Assembly (NCBI GenBank): GCA_017311185.1
Contig: JAESUZ010002597.1
Span: 216,408 to 280,407, forward strand
Length of the DNA: 64,000 nucleotides
Direction of reading: 5' to 3'
Origin: Proteles cristata cristata
Lineage: Eukaryota > Chordata > Mammalia > Carnivora > Hyaenidae
The notes below the pieces were generated by a model. It was not told the origin of the DNA. It saw nothing but the letters and a program-made list of their open reading frames with translations, and searched no databases. The translations under genes and the position numbers were made by a program. This document shows positions 33,601-44,720 of the stretch, piece after piece (the first letter of the stretch is position 1; every line of letters begins with the position of its first letter).

Positions 33601-33702
33601 TTTATTTTCTGGAAATGTATTTGCTCTTGACCCATGAGGGCCGGGGCCATATGGACCAGGTCTCCGTCATCTCCGTAGAGCCTGTAGGAGTTCTCTGCTC
33701 GG

Positions 33703-33745
33703 TGTCTCCTCCATCACTGTCTCCTCCATCACTGTCTCCTCCCAC
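33703..33745. repeat. 15-bp minisatellite, nearly three copies
   Basis: The unit TGTCTCCTCCATCAC occurs at 33703-33717 and 33718-33732, then a partial third copy (tgtctcctccca). Confidence 0.95.
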
Positions 33746-34410
33746 AGGGCCCAGAGTTGCTTCTCATTCTCAGTAGGCCCTCAAAGAAGGTCCGTTGCCA
33801 TTGGAGTTTACAGGAATGTCCCGGAAGCAGAGCAAGATCCTGAGGAGTCTTCGATTTTTTGAGAATAAGTTCGCTTTCTCCATTCGGGTTGTAGCGCTGC
33901 GTACATCAACGTGGAGTCATCTGAGAACTCGTGATAGTCATGTCCCTGAGGATACATCTGTGGAAATGGGTGTAGCAATAATGGGCTCAGAAGTAAGGCC
34001 ATGTATCATCAACCTGGCCGTAGATTGGGGTCCCGGCTCTGGTATTTATCTGCACAAATGATTTCCCTTCCCTGGGCCCTGTTAACCTATTTGAAATATA
34101 CCTCCAAGAATGAAACACCACGCTCCATCCCCAAGACTGAGAGGGAAAATAACCTCATCCGAGTGAGCTCAAGCAGTCATTCCAAAGTGGCTGAGTCCAG
34201 TGTTATTTTCCTCTGCATGAAAATAATGAGGGAATTGAAGGGGGTTGTTCCTAAGCAAGGACAGAAGAGAGTCACCGAGTCCGGTGGCAAATACCATTAG
34301 ACCCAGGAATATCTACTGTTCCATTTTAAGGTGACTTCTCTCTCGTGATCTAAACACCATTCCTTTCTTTTCTCAAACCTTAGCCAAGTCTGCTGGGCAC
34401 AGGAAGGGCT
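33746..34410. other. Unique stretch, no gene seen
   Basis: The 88-residue plus frame and the 64-residue minus frame at 33795-34061 overlap each other. Neither is recognised and no splice logic was found. Confidence 0.35.
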
Positions 34411-34424
34411 TATGTGAGTGGGTT

Positions 34425-34647
34425 GTTTCTTTTAAATTTTTTTGATGTTTATTTCTTTTTGAGAGAGAGAAAGACAGAGCACAAGTGGGGGAGGAACAGA
34501 GAGAGGTGGAGACACAGAATCTGAAGCAGGTTCCAGGCTTTGAGCTGTCAGCACAGAGTCCTATGCGGGGCTCGAACTCAGGAACCATGAGGTCATGACC
34601 TGAGCCAAAGACAGACACTTAACCGACTGAGCCACCTAGGCGTCCCC
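34425..34647 (-). mobile_element. CAN-SINE, type B, minus strand
   Basis: Tail tttgatgtttatttcttttt, GA body, head 'gccacctaggcgtcccc'. A perfect 14-bp duplication tatgtgagtgggtt lies at 34411-34424 and 34648-34661. Confidence 0.95.
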
Positions 34648-34782
34648 TATGTGAGTGGGTTTTAATGCAGAAATCAAGAGGCCTCAGTCTCATAGCTGAG
34701 CTGAAGGATTTGGGGTTGGGGACAGCATGGAAGTATGTCAAAGGATTACACAGAATGACACAACAAAACAAAGACCAGAATC

Positions 34783-35005
34783 GGGGCACCTGGGTGGCTT
34801 AGTCGGTTAAGCGTTAGACTTCGGCTCAGGTCACAATCGCCATGGTTTGTGAATTCAAGCCCTGCGTCAGGCTCTGTGCTGACAGCTTGGAGCCTGGAGC
34901 TGCTTCAGATTCTGTGTCCCCCTCTCACTCTGCCCCTCCCCTGCTCTCGCTCTGTTTCTCTCTGTCTTTCAAAAATAAATAAAACGCTAGAAAATTAAAA
35001 AAAAA
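34783..35005 (+). mobile_element. CAN-SINE, type B, plus strand, host of a nested SINE
   Basis: Head ggggcacctgggtggcttag, 'gtgctgacagcttggagcc', tail 'ttcaaaaataaataaaacg' then agaaaattaaaaaaa. Left flank ending ccagaatc recurs past the next SINE as cagaatc near 35261. Confidence 0.94.
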
Positions 35006-35235
35006 AGGGGGGGGGCACCTGGGTGGCTTAGTTGGTTAAGCGTCCGACTTTCGCTTAGGTCATGATCTCGCGGTTCGTGGGTTCGAGCCCCGCGTCGGGC
35101 TCTGTGCTGACTGCCAGCTCAGAGCCTGGAGCCTGTTTCAGAGTCTGTGTCTCCCTCTCTCTCTGACCCTCCCCTGCTCACGCTCTCTCTCTCTCTCTCT
35201 CCTAGAAATAAAATATATCTATACATATAAAAAAA
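35006..35235 (+). mobile_element. CAN-SINE, type A, inserted in the tail of the previous SINE
   Basis: G-run head, 'ctttcgcttaggtcatgatc', 'gtgctgactgccagctcag', tail 'ctcctagaaataaaatat'. The host-tail word agaaaattaaaaaaa lies on both sides (about 34990-35005 and 35236-35250), which marks insertion in the host A-tail. Confidence 0.95.
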
Positions 35236-35261
35236 AGAAAATTAAAAAAAACAACAACAAC

Positions 35262-36151
35262 AGAATCATATGGGTTGGAAAAAGTGCCCCTCCTCTCCCC
35301 CAGTGCCACTGCTCACCAACTAAGTCAAGGAGTTAGCCACTCCCTACCTTCCAAAATCTCCTGAGAGGTTAGGAAGCTCATGGGGCTTGGAATGGGGTCA
35401 GGTCAATTTCTTCTGGTTCTTAAGGGACAGGATATCTCAGCCAACGTCTGAATTAGGCTGATATCAATACTCATAGCCTCTTCCAATATCAGCCTTCCAA
35501 TCAAATTGTGTTTCACAAACATTTAAACATAATTGGCAATCATTTTTAGTTTTGAGACAATCTTTTTAAGAAAAAACCTGAGCCTCATAACATATCTCTG
35601 CCCCCTCACCCCGAACATACCTCTCTTTAGATGAATGTACTACATAGTGTGGCTTGTCCAGAAAAACAATTCCTTGAACAAAGCCCAAAAGTCTTAATTT
35701 CAGCATGATGATCCCTGGGCTTAACCTTATTATGTAGGTATTATTTAGCATTCTAGGAGTGTTAGATGCTTGGTCACTTGCAGGAACACAGAGGAAATGC
35801 TACCAACTACCGGGAAAGCCAGCCATCAGAAATGCCTGCTCCTTACAGTGGCCGGTGCCAAGGAGGAGAATTATGGTGCCCTCAGAATATCGCTAAACAT
35901 CGTCAAGAGCCAATGGCAGTGTCTAACCTTAAACGACTCCTGGCTGAGACTGCAGGCTGAGGTTGCCTCGTGAATATTTCCCCTGACATAGTTCTTTGGA
36001 GTCCTTCGCGTTCACCTTCCATTAAATGGGGGTCCAAGGAGTGTTTGTAAGATACTTGGTATGCCATGCCATTTAATAAAGTGTTCATGGTGTCACTGGG
36101 TCCCAATTTATTTACTCTCTCTGCATCTATATTTTATGTGAGACCAAAGAA
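35262..36151. other. Unique stretch, no gene seen
   Basis: AT-moderate sequence without recognised repeats. Frames of 60-67 residues overlap at 35566-36106 on both strands without domains. Confidence 0.4.
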
Positions 36152-36170
36152 TGAGCTCTATTACCTTTTT

Positions 36171-36375
36171 AAAAATTAAAAAAAAAAATTGGGAGGGAGG
36201 GGGAGAGAGAGGATGTGTGTGAGAGCTGGGGGAGAGGGAGAGGAAGAGAGACTTTTAAGCAGGCTCCACACTCAGTGCAGAGCCTGCTGCAGAGCTTGAT
36301 CCCACGACCCTGGGATCATGACCTGAGCTGAAATCAGGAGTCGGAGGCTCAACTGACTGAGCCACCCAGGCTCCC
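36171..36375 (-). mobile_element. CAN-SINE, type C, minus strand
   Basis: Old copy: 'cactcagtgcagagcctgc', 'gatcccacgaccctgggatc', 'gctgaaatcaggagtcgg' and head 'gccacccaggctcc'. Flanks tgagctctattaccttttt (36152-36170) and tgagctctattccctttt (36376-36393). Confidence 0.92.
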
Positions 36376-36409
36376 TGAGCTCTATTCCCTTTTATGTCTC
36401 TGTACTGAC

Positions 36410-36431
36410 AATAATAATAATAATCATAACG
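36410..36431. repeat. (AAT)n short run
   Basis: 'caataataataataatcataac' separates the SINE duplication from the MIR relic. Confidence 0.85.
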
Positions 36432-36434
36432 ATA

Positions 36435-36685
36435 GCTACCAGTTTTGAGTGCTTATTAAGTGTTCAATCATATTCGAAGCACTTTATAGGCTTTGTCTTT
36501 TCGACCTTCTCTGTAATGATCCTAGGAACTGAGCACTGTTATTTCCCCAGACTTACACATGAGGACAGTGGAGCTTAGAGAAATTAAGCATCTCCCCAAG
36601 ACCTAGGTCCCATAGCGAGGAAGACAGACAGGATTCAGATCCAGAGCTTGGGATTCTCTCCATAGACCATGCTTTTATCTATAAT
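36435..36685 (-). mobile_element. MIR SINE, antisense
   Basis: Nearly full reversed MIR order: 'ttgagtgcttattaagtg', 'gaagcactttataggctttg', 'cacatgaggacagtggagc', 'cttagagaaattaagcatc' and 'gggattctctccatagacc'. Confidence 0.75.
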
Positions 36686-38160
36686 CCAACATATGCCCAA
36701 CAATGCTGGTGTGGGGGAAGGGTAATGTGGCTAAACTAGTCTGTGGTTCATGCCTTGAACTTCTACTCAAACATATTTCCACCTGTCATTGTCAACAGAA
36801 GTAAGAAGCGGACCAGGGTATCCCTGATGCGCCTTTATGGAAATGGTTTTCCATTTGAGGGAATGAAAAGTCACTGGTCATAGACCCAGGATCCAAAGGA
36901 GCAATTGTAGTGGGCACCAAGGCCTGCCGGTAGCATCAGATAAAACAAATGCCAGATTATTACCTTGATCAAAACAACTGCCAGGGATGATGTAAAAACC
37001 CAAGAAATTTTTTAACCTACATTAAATGTAGGGGTTTTAGGAATTCAGGGGCAGGGAGATGCGTGGGGAAGGCACATTATCACCTACCACCTCTCACTAG
37101 TCCCACGGCCCTCCTTCCCCCCACTCCTCCTTATGCCCCCCCACATCTTACTCAGAGCCCCTCCAACTCCCCAAGAGCCTTCCAGAGTCTCAATTTCTAT
37201 CCCAAGCACTTCAAACATTTTCACTGCAGGGAAAGATGAGATCCGGTGGGGAACTACTTTTCCATTTCATTTTCTGGGGCCAATATGCAAATGACTGGCT
37301 GTAGAGAACAAAGTGGGGGTGGGGTGAGGGGGGTCCTTATAAGGGCCTCATGACTCTGTGAATCAGTTGCTGTACTGATTTGCCCTTCACTCTGTTTCCT
37401 TAGATCCCACCTCACGGAAGTGGGATTTTTGCTTTTCGATTTGAGTTGGACCTTCAGGTACTTCAGTGTTTGGAGACCACAGCCCAAGATGAGAGATTCA
37501 GAGAGTGCTTCCAGCAGACAATCTCTTGTCCCCCACCTTTGAGCACCTCACTTATGACCCACCTCTCCATGTGGAAGCCCATGTCTAAGGTCACAGTGGA
37601 GCCCACAGAGACCTGCGCAGAGCTGACACTCATTCAACCCATGGCTGGAACTTAAGTAGAATGTAGAAATACATTTGGTGTTAACCAAATTCATTCCTGG
37701 GGAGCTTCTCTGAGCAAAGGAGGGAGATGTCTTTGCTCTAATCTAAACATTGACTCAAAAGCAGCTGAGTTCCGGTTTCTATCTCCAGGATTCCTGGAAT
37801 CGTGTCGTAAGTGACACAAAAGCTTGTTGAAGGAAATAGGATGAAGTAAAAGAGAGGAAAAGCAAGGGAGAGAAAGGCAGGGAGCTACCTTTTCTTGAGG
37901 ACTCACTGTGTACCAGCCACTAAGATAACCAATCCCTAGAATGATAGAAGCTCCTAGAAAGTGTGTCGATTGCCTTTCTCCATTTAAGTTTTTAATGAAG
38001 TGGTTTTCTTGCTTTGTAACTCTGATTTGCCATGAAAGGGCTTTTGCGATCCTTCTCGTCATCACTTCTTTCTTAAGCTTTTCAGACCCAATTTTGTATA
38101 TTCTAATTGCAAACTCCAGTTCAGGTTCCAAAAACACTCTCTTATAATTATCACCAAACA
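36686..38160. other. Unique stretch, no gene seen
   Basis: A 156-residue minus frame (37691-38161) crosses a short MIR-like piece (ttgaggactcactgtgtacc at about 37895), has no domain and is judged chance. The G-rich run GGGGGTGGGGTGAGGGGGG lies at about 37314-37333. Confidence 0.4.
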
Positions 38161-38985
38161 AATACAGAGATTCCCCAAAGCTCCAACATGTGTCCCATTA
38201 ATTCTCACAACTAAAATGCTTTCGTTTTTCTTGGACTCCAAGCAAAATGGACCATAAGCAAAGTGTTTGATAAAATGACAGGTGGAATTCCATCCAATTA
38301 AGACATAAATATTTTTCCAGAGGCTAAGCTCACTGCAAAAGAATAATCTTCACTCAACACATCTTTACATGTCTTTGGCAAAACACCTGTCTAAAACTGT
38401 TAACACTAAATATTTGGGGAGCTCTGTACTTCAAAGACAGCCCTGAAAACGTCAAGCATTGTTAAAATGTTGAAGTAATTTTGGTTAAATGCCTCTGTGA
38501 CAACTGTCAGACTTGATTTGTTTTAGCTGAACACATTCTGAGTATCTCTTGGAATGTGTGAATTGGTCCCTTGCCAAAAGATGAGAATTGGGCTGAAGTC
38601 AAAAGAATTACATGCATCAAAGAAGTGGGGGGAAAATGGGGGGGAATCTTTGAGCATTTTAAAAATGCAATTTATCTTCTAAGTTCGAGGCTTCAAAAGA
38701 ATATTCTTACTAACTGATAGCATTTGCAGCAAAATCACAAAGTATATAGTAGAAGTCGTTTGGAGTCTTGGCCAAATTCATACATAGAGTCACACCTAGA
38801 CTTCTTCACGCAGACAAAAAGGTATACTTTAAAGGATCTTGACAAAATTCATGATTCAGCAAGACAAACTTGACATGTTTTCCTAGGAACTTCTGGTTCG
38901 TTGGTGACTAAGTGCTTCGAGTTCTTGGCATCCCGGAAGCAATATTAGAACTAGTTAAAATATTAGTGAACTTCTAGTCCAGCAG
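38161..38985. other. Repeat-poor block, possible conserved noncoding DNA
   Basis: No transposon recognised. Composition is AT-rich but not low-complexity. It contains an 8-bp inverted pair ACACATTC/GAATGTGT (38531-38538, 38552-38559). No coding frame. Confidence 0.4.
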
Positions 38986-39194
38986 TGCTGGCTCTGTTCC
39001 CACTCTCCCTCCATTTTCAGAGAGGTAAACTGAGGCCCCAAGACCTAGAGCCGAAGTGCCTATTGCAAAGAGCTTCAAGCCGTGGGCTGAAGGGTGGGTG
39101 GTAAGGGAGGCATTTATGACACCTGTCATATGATAAAAGCGGAACATAAGTGTCAAAGAGGGGCAGTGAGAGGTCAATAATAAGAGAACCTAAG

Positions 39195-39396
39195 GTTAAT
39201 TGCTAATTACTATGCGGCACACATTTAATTCTTGCAGTTATCTCCATTCAGGGGTGCCATTATTATCTTCTTAAACAGATAAAATCTCTACACAAGTGTC
39301 CAGATCAGGCAGATAGCAACTGATAGAGTCAAGACTTGGGAGTCAGTTCCGTGTGACTTCAAAATCCTTGTTCTTAACCATATATTGAACTTCTTC
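39195..39396 (-). mobile_element. MIR SINE, antisense
   Basis: 'ttaattcttgcagttatctcc', 'gggtgccattattatcttc', 'caagacttgggagtcag' and 'aaaatccttgttcttaacc' follow reversed MIR. Confidence 0.65.
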
Positions 39397-40519
39397 CCAA
39401 TATTCATGGTCCCAGAGCTTTTTCCCTGCCCCTGACGAATTCAAGCAAGTGTAACTATTAACTTGAGAGATCGACGGTGATAATAATTGTGAACGACTGG
39501 ACCAGCTCTACAGGTCACACCTAAGCTACCAAGACTGGGGAGAGTGTGTTATCAGGGCTAAAAGTATAATGACATGTCTGGAATTTTCCATGGGACCCCC
39601 AATGCAAGCATTCGGTCTCACTGTCCCCTTAGGCCTCATTCTTGACAGAGTGCATGTTCAGAAAGATGTCACCGAATGTTCCAGGTGTCGACTTAGTCTG
39701 AGAGTCTTGGAGTCACCCCAAGAGTTATCCCTACTCCCGAAGCTTCCAGATCATTTACCTAATCTATTTTTATTGAGTACCACCAGGTCTGAGGCCTGAC
39801 CCACGCCAACCACCTAGCGTTTAGTCTGAACCAGACCCATGTTGATCATGGAAGAAGCCAGTTATTTTTATTTTCTCTCTGTTACTGGTTTCTTTCTGTA
39901 GAAAATGTCAGAAACCTGAGCCAAGCTAGAAGAAACAGAGGAGGTCTGCCTACAGATGGGTCTGAACCCAGGGATTCCAGTAGGTTCAACAACACTTCAG
40001 GGCTCACACTGCACTTCTCAGCTGTATCTCTATCTTAAGCAGAGCCCTTTTCCATGGAGGCAAGGGACCCCACCTCCTCCTCAGCGGTCCCAGGCTTACA
40101 TCAATCGCAGCCACTGAAAAAAATCTCCCAATTTTTCCCGCCGAAGCCCCAGTTCGAGTCTCATAGGATTAACTTAGTCACGTGTCCACCAGGGATGCAA
40201 TCATGGGGGCTAGCGGGACGGACTGTGCTGATTGGTTAGGCCCTGGTCACATGACCACCTTCTGGATGTGTGAAGATGTTGGTTCCTGACTGCATGAATG
40301 AAGAACAGGAGAATGGCGGTGGCTCAAGTGGAGAATCTGAGACCTGTTACCAGACAAGGTGGGGGGGAAGGGGGTTCAACGTCAAACAGGCAAAATCAAC
40401 AGATGCTTATAGATAGCACCTCCATTCCCTGAGACACTGCCATCCAGGAGAGGAAGCAGGGACCAGAGACAGAATCTGGAGCGTGTACCTAGGAGCAGAG
40501 CCAGGGGTGGAGCTGGTGT
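39397..40519. other. Unique stretch, no gene seen
   Basis: Frames of 61-76 residues without domains. The 3' part (40040-40400) is GC-richer with scattered CpGs but short. No transposon recognised. Confidence 0.4.
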
Positions 40520-40635
40520 ATGGTTCTCGAATTTCAGTTACAGTGGAATGAAGGAAGGAGCTTATTAGAAATGCATATTCCTTTTCCCCCATTCCCAGAG
40601 ATTGTAATTCAGTGGGACTGGGTCATGAGAATTCA

Positions 40636-40639
<4 letters not shown>

Positions 40640-40704
<65 letters not shown>
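40640..40704. repeat. (AT)n dinucleotide repeat
   Basis: About 32 uninterrupted AT units at the tail side of a minus-strand SINE, followed by a T-run to about 40723. Confidence 0.97.
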
Positions 40705-40721
<17 letters not shown>

Positions 40722-40888
40722 TTACATTTATTTATTTTTGAAAGACAGAAACAGACAGAGCCCAAGTGGGGAAGGAGCAGAGAGAGAGGGAGACACAGAA
40801 TTTGAATTAGCCTCCAGGCTCTGAGCCATTAGCTCAGAGCCAGATGCTGGGGCCGGGCTTGAACTCACAGACCATGAGATTATGACCT
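40705..40888 (-). mobile_element. CAN-SINE, type B, 5'-truncated, inserted in MER5A
   Basis: The T-run tail, GA body and 'gaactcacagaccatgaga' are present, but the tRNA-like head is missing. Reading stops at 'tatgacctga' and passes into the right duplication gagaattcac (40889-40898), which pairs with 40627-40636. Confidence 0.9.
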
Positions 40889-40965
40889 GAGAATTCACAT
40901 TTTTAACAGCTCTCCTAAGTGTGATGTGGGTGGAGGCCTGTGTATTCAAGAGACATTGCTTTAGA

Positions 40966-42143
40966 TGCTGGGAAGGGACACCAGCTATTGAGTAGTTAAT
41001 GACTTTTGCTAAATCCCAAATAATAGCCAGGGGGAGTTTTTAAAACAAATCTTGATGGTTGCTTTGTGTGAATTTCTCTCCCACTATGGCACCTCTCACT
41101 ACCTCCTGGGCAGTGCTTGGTGCTTAATAAATGCTAGGGAGATGAGGATCTTTATCTAGGCAACTTGCTGAGGGCTAGTTTGTTGATCCCTAACGTGGAG
41201 ACATATGGGGTTCACAAACAACTTTGAGTGTGAGATCGAAACACTGCAGTTTATTATTAAACATGTAAGCCTGACAATGGGAATGTAGGAGTTTAATAAA
41301 AGAAGTGGAATTCTAAAACAATTTTTAAAAAAGAGAGAAAAGGAAAAGGAAAAAAAGAAACCCAACTCCATAATTAGAAAATTAATTCTATGTAAAGAGT
41401 AGAAACAATGTACTGCAATTTGAATCTTTCTGTCCTCTCTTCTTGATGCCCTCACCCTGTCTTTTGTTTTTTTCTCCTCTCCTCTCCTCCCCTCCTCTCC
41501 CCTCCCCTCCCCTCCCCTCTCCTTTCTTTTCATGCACCATTGGTAGATATCCAAAGCACAGAGCAATAGTGGAAGCCACACATCCTTTTTATCCTTTTAA
41601 AGTGCTCCCCACCAGGCTAATAGGACAGGAATCTGGGGACAGCTCCCTCCTACCAGGTCCTAGGAGAACCTCCTCCTTGAAATTTGAAACCTTACAAGAG
41701 CTATCACTTCAAGGCACACAGACCTAAGAGGATTAAGGTAAGTATCCCTCCTAAAAGCCTGAAAAAACAAAGATTAGTTTTTAGCATCACAAAGAAACAT
41801 ATATTTATATAAGTTCTGAAGGAGAAGAAATATGTGAAAACTTTCAGAGAGGGGGGTGGAGGTAAGGAGAGACAGAAAAGGCAAATCATCCCTAAGCAAG
41901 GGTGAGAACATTCCGACAAGATTATCCACTGTTTACAAGGAAAGAGATTGGAATTAAAATTGATGCAAAAGTAACAAAGAAGATCTGTGCGCCAAAGCCT
42001 TATCAAGCTTAATATGTTAAGTGAGAGCATTTGTGATTGGACCAAATGGCCGACTGTTTCTTCTTTAAATCATATACAAATGTTGCCAAGGATTATTAGA
42101 ATAATTAATAGTTAAATCAACACCACAAGAACTCGTTCATCTT
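40966..42143. other. Unique stretch with a CTCC-rich tract, no gene seen
   Basis: Frames of 94-141 residues at 41156-42045 cross a pyrimidine tract and have no domain. 41090-41150 (cagtgcttggtgcttaataa) resembles an L2/MIR 3' end. Confidence 0.4.
41474..41527. repeat. Pyrimidine (CTCCCCT)n-like tract
   Basis: Imperfect CTCTCCTCCCC units on the plus strand, pure C/T for about 50 bp. The GRGGEGRGGE frames on the minus strand are artefacts. Confidence 0.93.
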
Positions 42144-42162
42144 CAAGAAAAAACGTACTTTT

Positions 42163-42377
42163 TTTTTAATGTTTTATTTATTTCTAGGAGAGAGAGAGAG
42201 AGAGAGAGAGAGCGTGAGCAGGGGAGGGTCAGAGGAGGGAGTCACAGACTGAAACAGGCTCCAGGCTCTGAGCTGGCAGTCAGCACAGAGACCGACACGG
42301 GGCTCGAACCCATGAACCGCGAGATCATGACCTAAGTGAAAGTCGGACGCTTAACCGACTAAGCCACCCAGGCGCCC
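42163..42377 (-). mobile_element. CAN-SINE, type A, minus strand
   Basis: atgttttatttatttctagg, expanded GA, 'ctggcagtcagcacagaga', 'tgacctaagtgaaagtcgg' and head cccaggcgcccc. Flanks caagaaaaaacgtactttt (42144-42162) and caagaaaaaatatactttt (42378-42396). Confidence 0.96.
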
Positions 42378-42576
42378 CAAGAAAAAATATACTTTTAAAG
42401 AATAACTTCAAAAATACCTTTCTATATATTCGTAGTGGAATAAATTACTTAAATTCCTTCAAGCCTTCATTTCCAAAGAAAATCGGTAACAAAATTTTTT
42501 TTTTAAGTTTTGGAGGCTGTGATCCCGTTAAAAAGTCTAAAGGAATCTATGAACTTCAGGAGAATGCACACCCGTG

Positions 42577-42637
42577 CATTTATTGCCCTGGAATATATAT
42601 TTATTTATTGCACATATGACTCATTTATTGCCCTGGA
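42577..42637. repeat. Direct repeat of CATTTATTGCCCTGGA
   Basis: A perfect 16-bp word at 42577-42592 and 42622-42637, each followed by AT-rich (a)atata. Confidence 0.95.
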
Positions 42638-42719
42638 AATATATTCCTTTCATAGAGCCATCAATCAAATCGATCTTCATACAATTTTGTCTCTCACTCT
42701 TCTGTTTTTTTTTTTCCAG

Positions 42720-42857
42720 ACAGAAATAAATGGCTACTTTCTCCTCCCCCACGAGGAACTAGATCCACGTTTCACAAAGAAAACAAAAAGTAAACGTGCA
42801 TTCTTCTGCAAAGTGAATTTACACCAAAAGGGGCTTTTGTTTGGATTGACTACAGAG
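42720..42857 (+). other. Exon-like block: open frame between acceptor and donor
   Basis: A 12-T tract and ttccag lie at 42707-42719, and a branch-like ctcac near 42694. The block is then open for exactly 46 codons (TEINGYFLLPHEELDPRFTK at the start), followed by CAGAG/GTAAAC at 42858. The upstream frame is continuous, so the block is phase 0 at both ends. The peptide is not recognised, and no partner exon was identified. A chance match is quite possible at this length. Confidence 0.2.
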
Positions 42858-43460
42858 GTAAACCTGTGGACTCAACATCGCCATCGATGACATGTGAGTC
42901 ATTTCGTTTCTTGTTCATTCTGAAAGTGCTGATAAAGCTGATGCGCACACATCAGCCACATGCATAGTGGCAAACGGTGTCGGAAGTGTCAGAATCCCTG
43001 TCGCTCTTGGGGCCAGATGGACCTGAGGCTGGTCAGAGAAGCACCGGAATGATCCAAGGCTTCAGGTGGAATGTGTTTGACATCAGTTCCTTTGTCAAGT
43101 CAGAGAGGTCATCTGTCTCAACATCTGTCTCTTCGACACCATCGCTGGCAGCGGAAGGTTATGTGTTTCAATGATAAGGTTCTCTGAGCGTCAGAAATCG
43201 TCCAAAAACCCACTGTAACCTCTCCAGGTGTCCATCCACTTCTACCTGCCCCCAGATGGACAAGGATTTGCCACCATCAGGTGTACCTGTGAAGTCATTC
43301 CACTAGCACTTGTCAGGTTCCACCCAATAATTCCTTCATTCTCAGGTGCACATGTTAAGATTTCTGGCAAAGGTTTGGTCCTCTTAGAGCCGAAGAGCAC
43401 ATATGATGTGGGCAGTGTCCCCTCCTTCACTCAAACTGTTATTAAAATAATGACATATCT

Positions 43461-43679
43461 CGGGGCGCCTGGGTGGCTCAGTTGGTTAAGCATCTGACTC
43501 TTGATATCAGCTCAGGTCGTGATCTCAAAGTCTTGTGACTGAGCCCCGCATCAGGCTCTGCACTGACAGCATGGAGCCTGCTGAGATTCTCCCTCTTCCT
43601 CTCTCTCTCTCTCTCTGCCCCTCCTCCTCTTGGGCGCATACTCTCTCTCTCAAAATAAATAAGCCTTTAAAAAAAAATA
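43461..43679 (+). mobile_element. CAN-SINE, type C, plus strand
   Basis: Head ggggcgcctgggtggctcag, 'gactcttgatatcagctcag', degraded B box gactgagccccg, tail 'tctcaaaataaataagcc'. Flanks ataatgacatatct and agaatgacctatct mark an imperfect duplication. Confidence 0.93.
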
Positions 43680-43692
43680 GAATGACCTATCT

Positions 43693-44259
43693 TACAGTAG
43701 ACTGAAGTTTAAAAGCAAGGAAATATGTAAAGTCTCCACCATTTGACCCATCATTTAGAACAGAAGTATGAGTTCTAAAGGGCTCAGAGCTTATTTGCAG
43801 TAGCTTTTGTATCATCAAAGATGGCAGAACATTGAATGAAAAGATTTGTACTGTTTATCTGGCTTAAAAAAATCTGCCAAAGATGCCACAGCATAAAGAG
43901 AGGCTTCCTAATCGTTGTAAGAATGGGCACTTTTCTTCTGTCCAAAAGTCAATCAAGCTCGTTAGGATTTGTCCTGGGAAACTGGGCAACTTCAGGATGC
44001 CGGAGCAAGACTTCACAGTCTGTTTCCACTTTCTGACAAGCCCCCTGGAAAGATGGTGAATGAGGACCTGGCTCTGATCTCATGGAAACTCTTCTCCGCG
44101 GTTGACCAGATGCCTGTCATCATTGTCGGTGGACTGTTTTGACACTAGCGGAATCTTCTGAAAAAAGCAGTGAGTTAGGATAATGAACAGGGCTTTTTTA
44201 TTCACCAAGTAGCAAAACCAGATGAAATGTCAAGCTCTGCAGGTGTACAGTGTCTTAGG
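43693..44259. other. Unique stretch, no gene seen
   Basis: Frames up to 66 residues with no domain and no transposon recognised. Confidence 0.4.
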
Positions 44260-44720
44260 CTGGGTTTCCCCCAAAACGGTCCCTGACACAGGGAGTTGAG
44301 TGCCAATAGTTTATTTTGGAGGTGATCCCAGGAAGCACCTGTGGGGAGTGGGGAAGTGAGTCAGGGAATGGGAAAAAGGCAGTAAAGAGTGCATTATCAA
44401 GCAGATTATTGCTGTGGGCCACTCGAACTCGGTCCTGCTGGCAAATTCCTGGGAGAGAGCAGAGAATGTGATTCAGAATTGTCCCAAGCAAGGGGACAGG
44501 AAGCTCAAGTGCCTAAACATCAATGTCCATCCATCACTGGTTGAGGGATGCTCCCCTGGAGGTACTCACTTTTCTAACATTTGGGGCCTGCCCGGTGCAC
44601 GGGCCAAGCCTACTCCAGCAGCCAAAAAATATTCTCAGGCAGAGAATGACAGATGTTTACAACAAGACGTCACAGAATGCAAGGGTGCTGAGTGCTGACA
44701 AGGTATGGACAGGGCACAGA
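44260..44720. mobile_element. Possible interspersed repeat, family uncertain
   Basis: 'caatagtttattttggaggt', 'gatcccaggaagcacctgtg', 'gcattatcaagcagattatt' and 'agatgtttacaacaagacg' match a dispersed placental repeat pattern I recognise but cannot name. Confidence 0.35.

Larger units (their letters stand above)
40520..40965 (+). mobile_element. MER5A-type hAT DNA transposon, split by a SINE
   Basis: 'tggttctcgaatttcagtt', 'cttattagaaatgcatattc', 'gagattgtaattcagtgggac' and 'catgagaattcacttttat' match MER5A. The rest resumes after the SINE at 40889 (gagaattcacatttttaac, ctcctaagtgtgatg). Confidence 0.65.
42397..43445. other. Unique stretch around the exon-like block
   Basis: No transposon recognised. 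Frames of 62-126 residues overlap. Contains the direct repeat and exon-like block listed separately, and nothing else is supported. Confidence 0.35.

Noticed and set aside
37691..38161. 156-residue minus frame
   Set aside because: No domain; it overlaps a plus frame and a MIR-like piece.
40520..40824. IYIYIY-type frames of 66-73 residues
   Set aside because: They are artefacts of the AT dinucleotide repeat.
41156..41727. Frames of 94-141 residues with GRGGE or SPPLPSPP runs
   Set aside because: They are artefacts of the pyrimidine tract.
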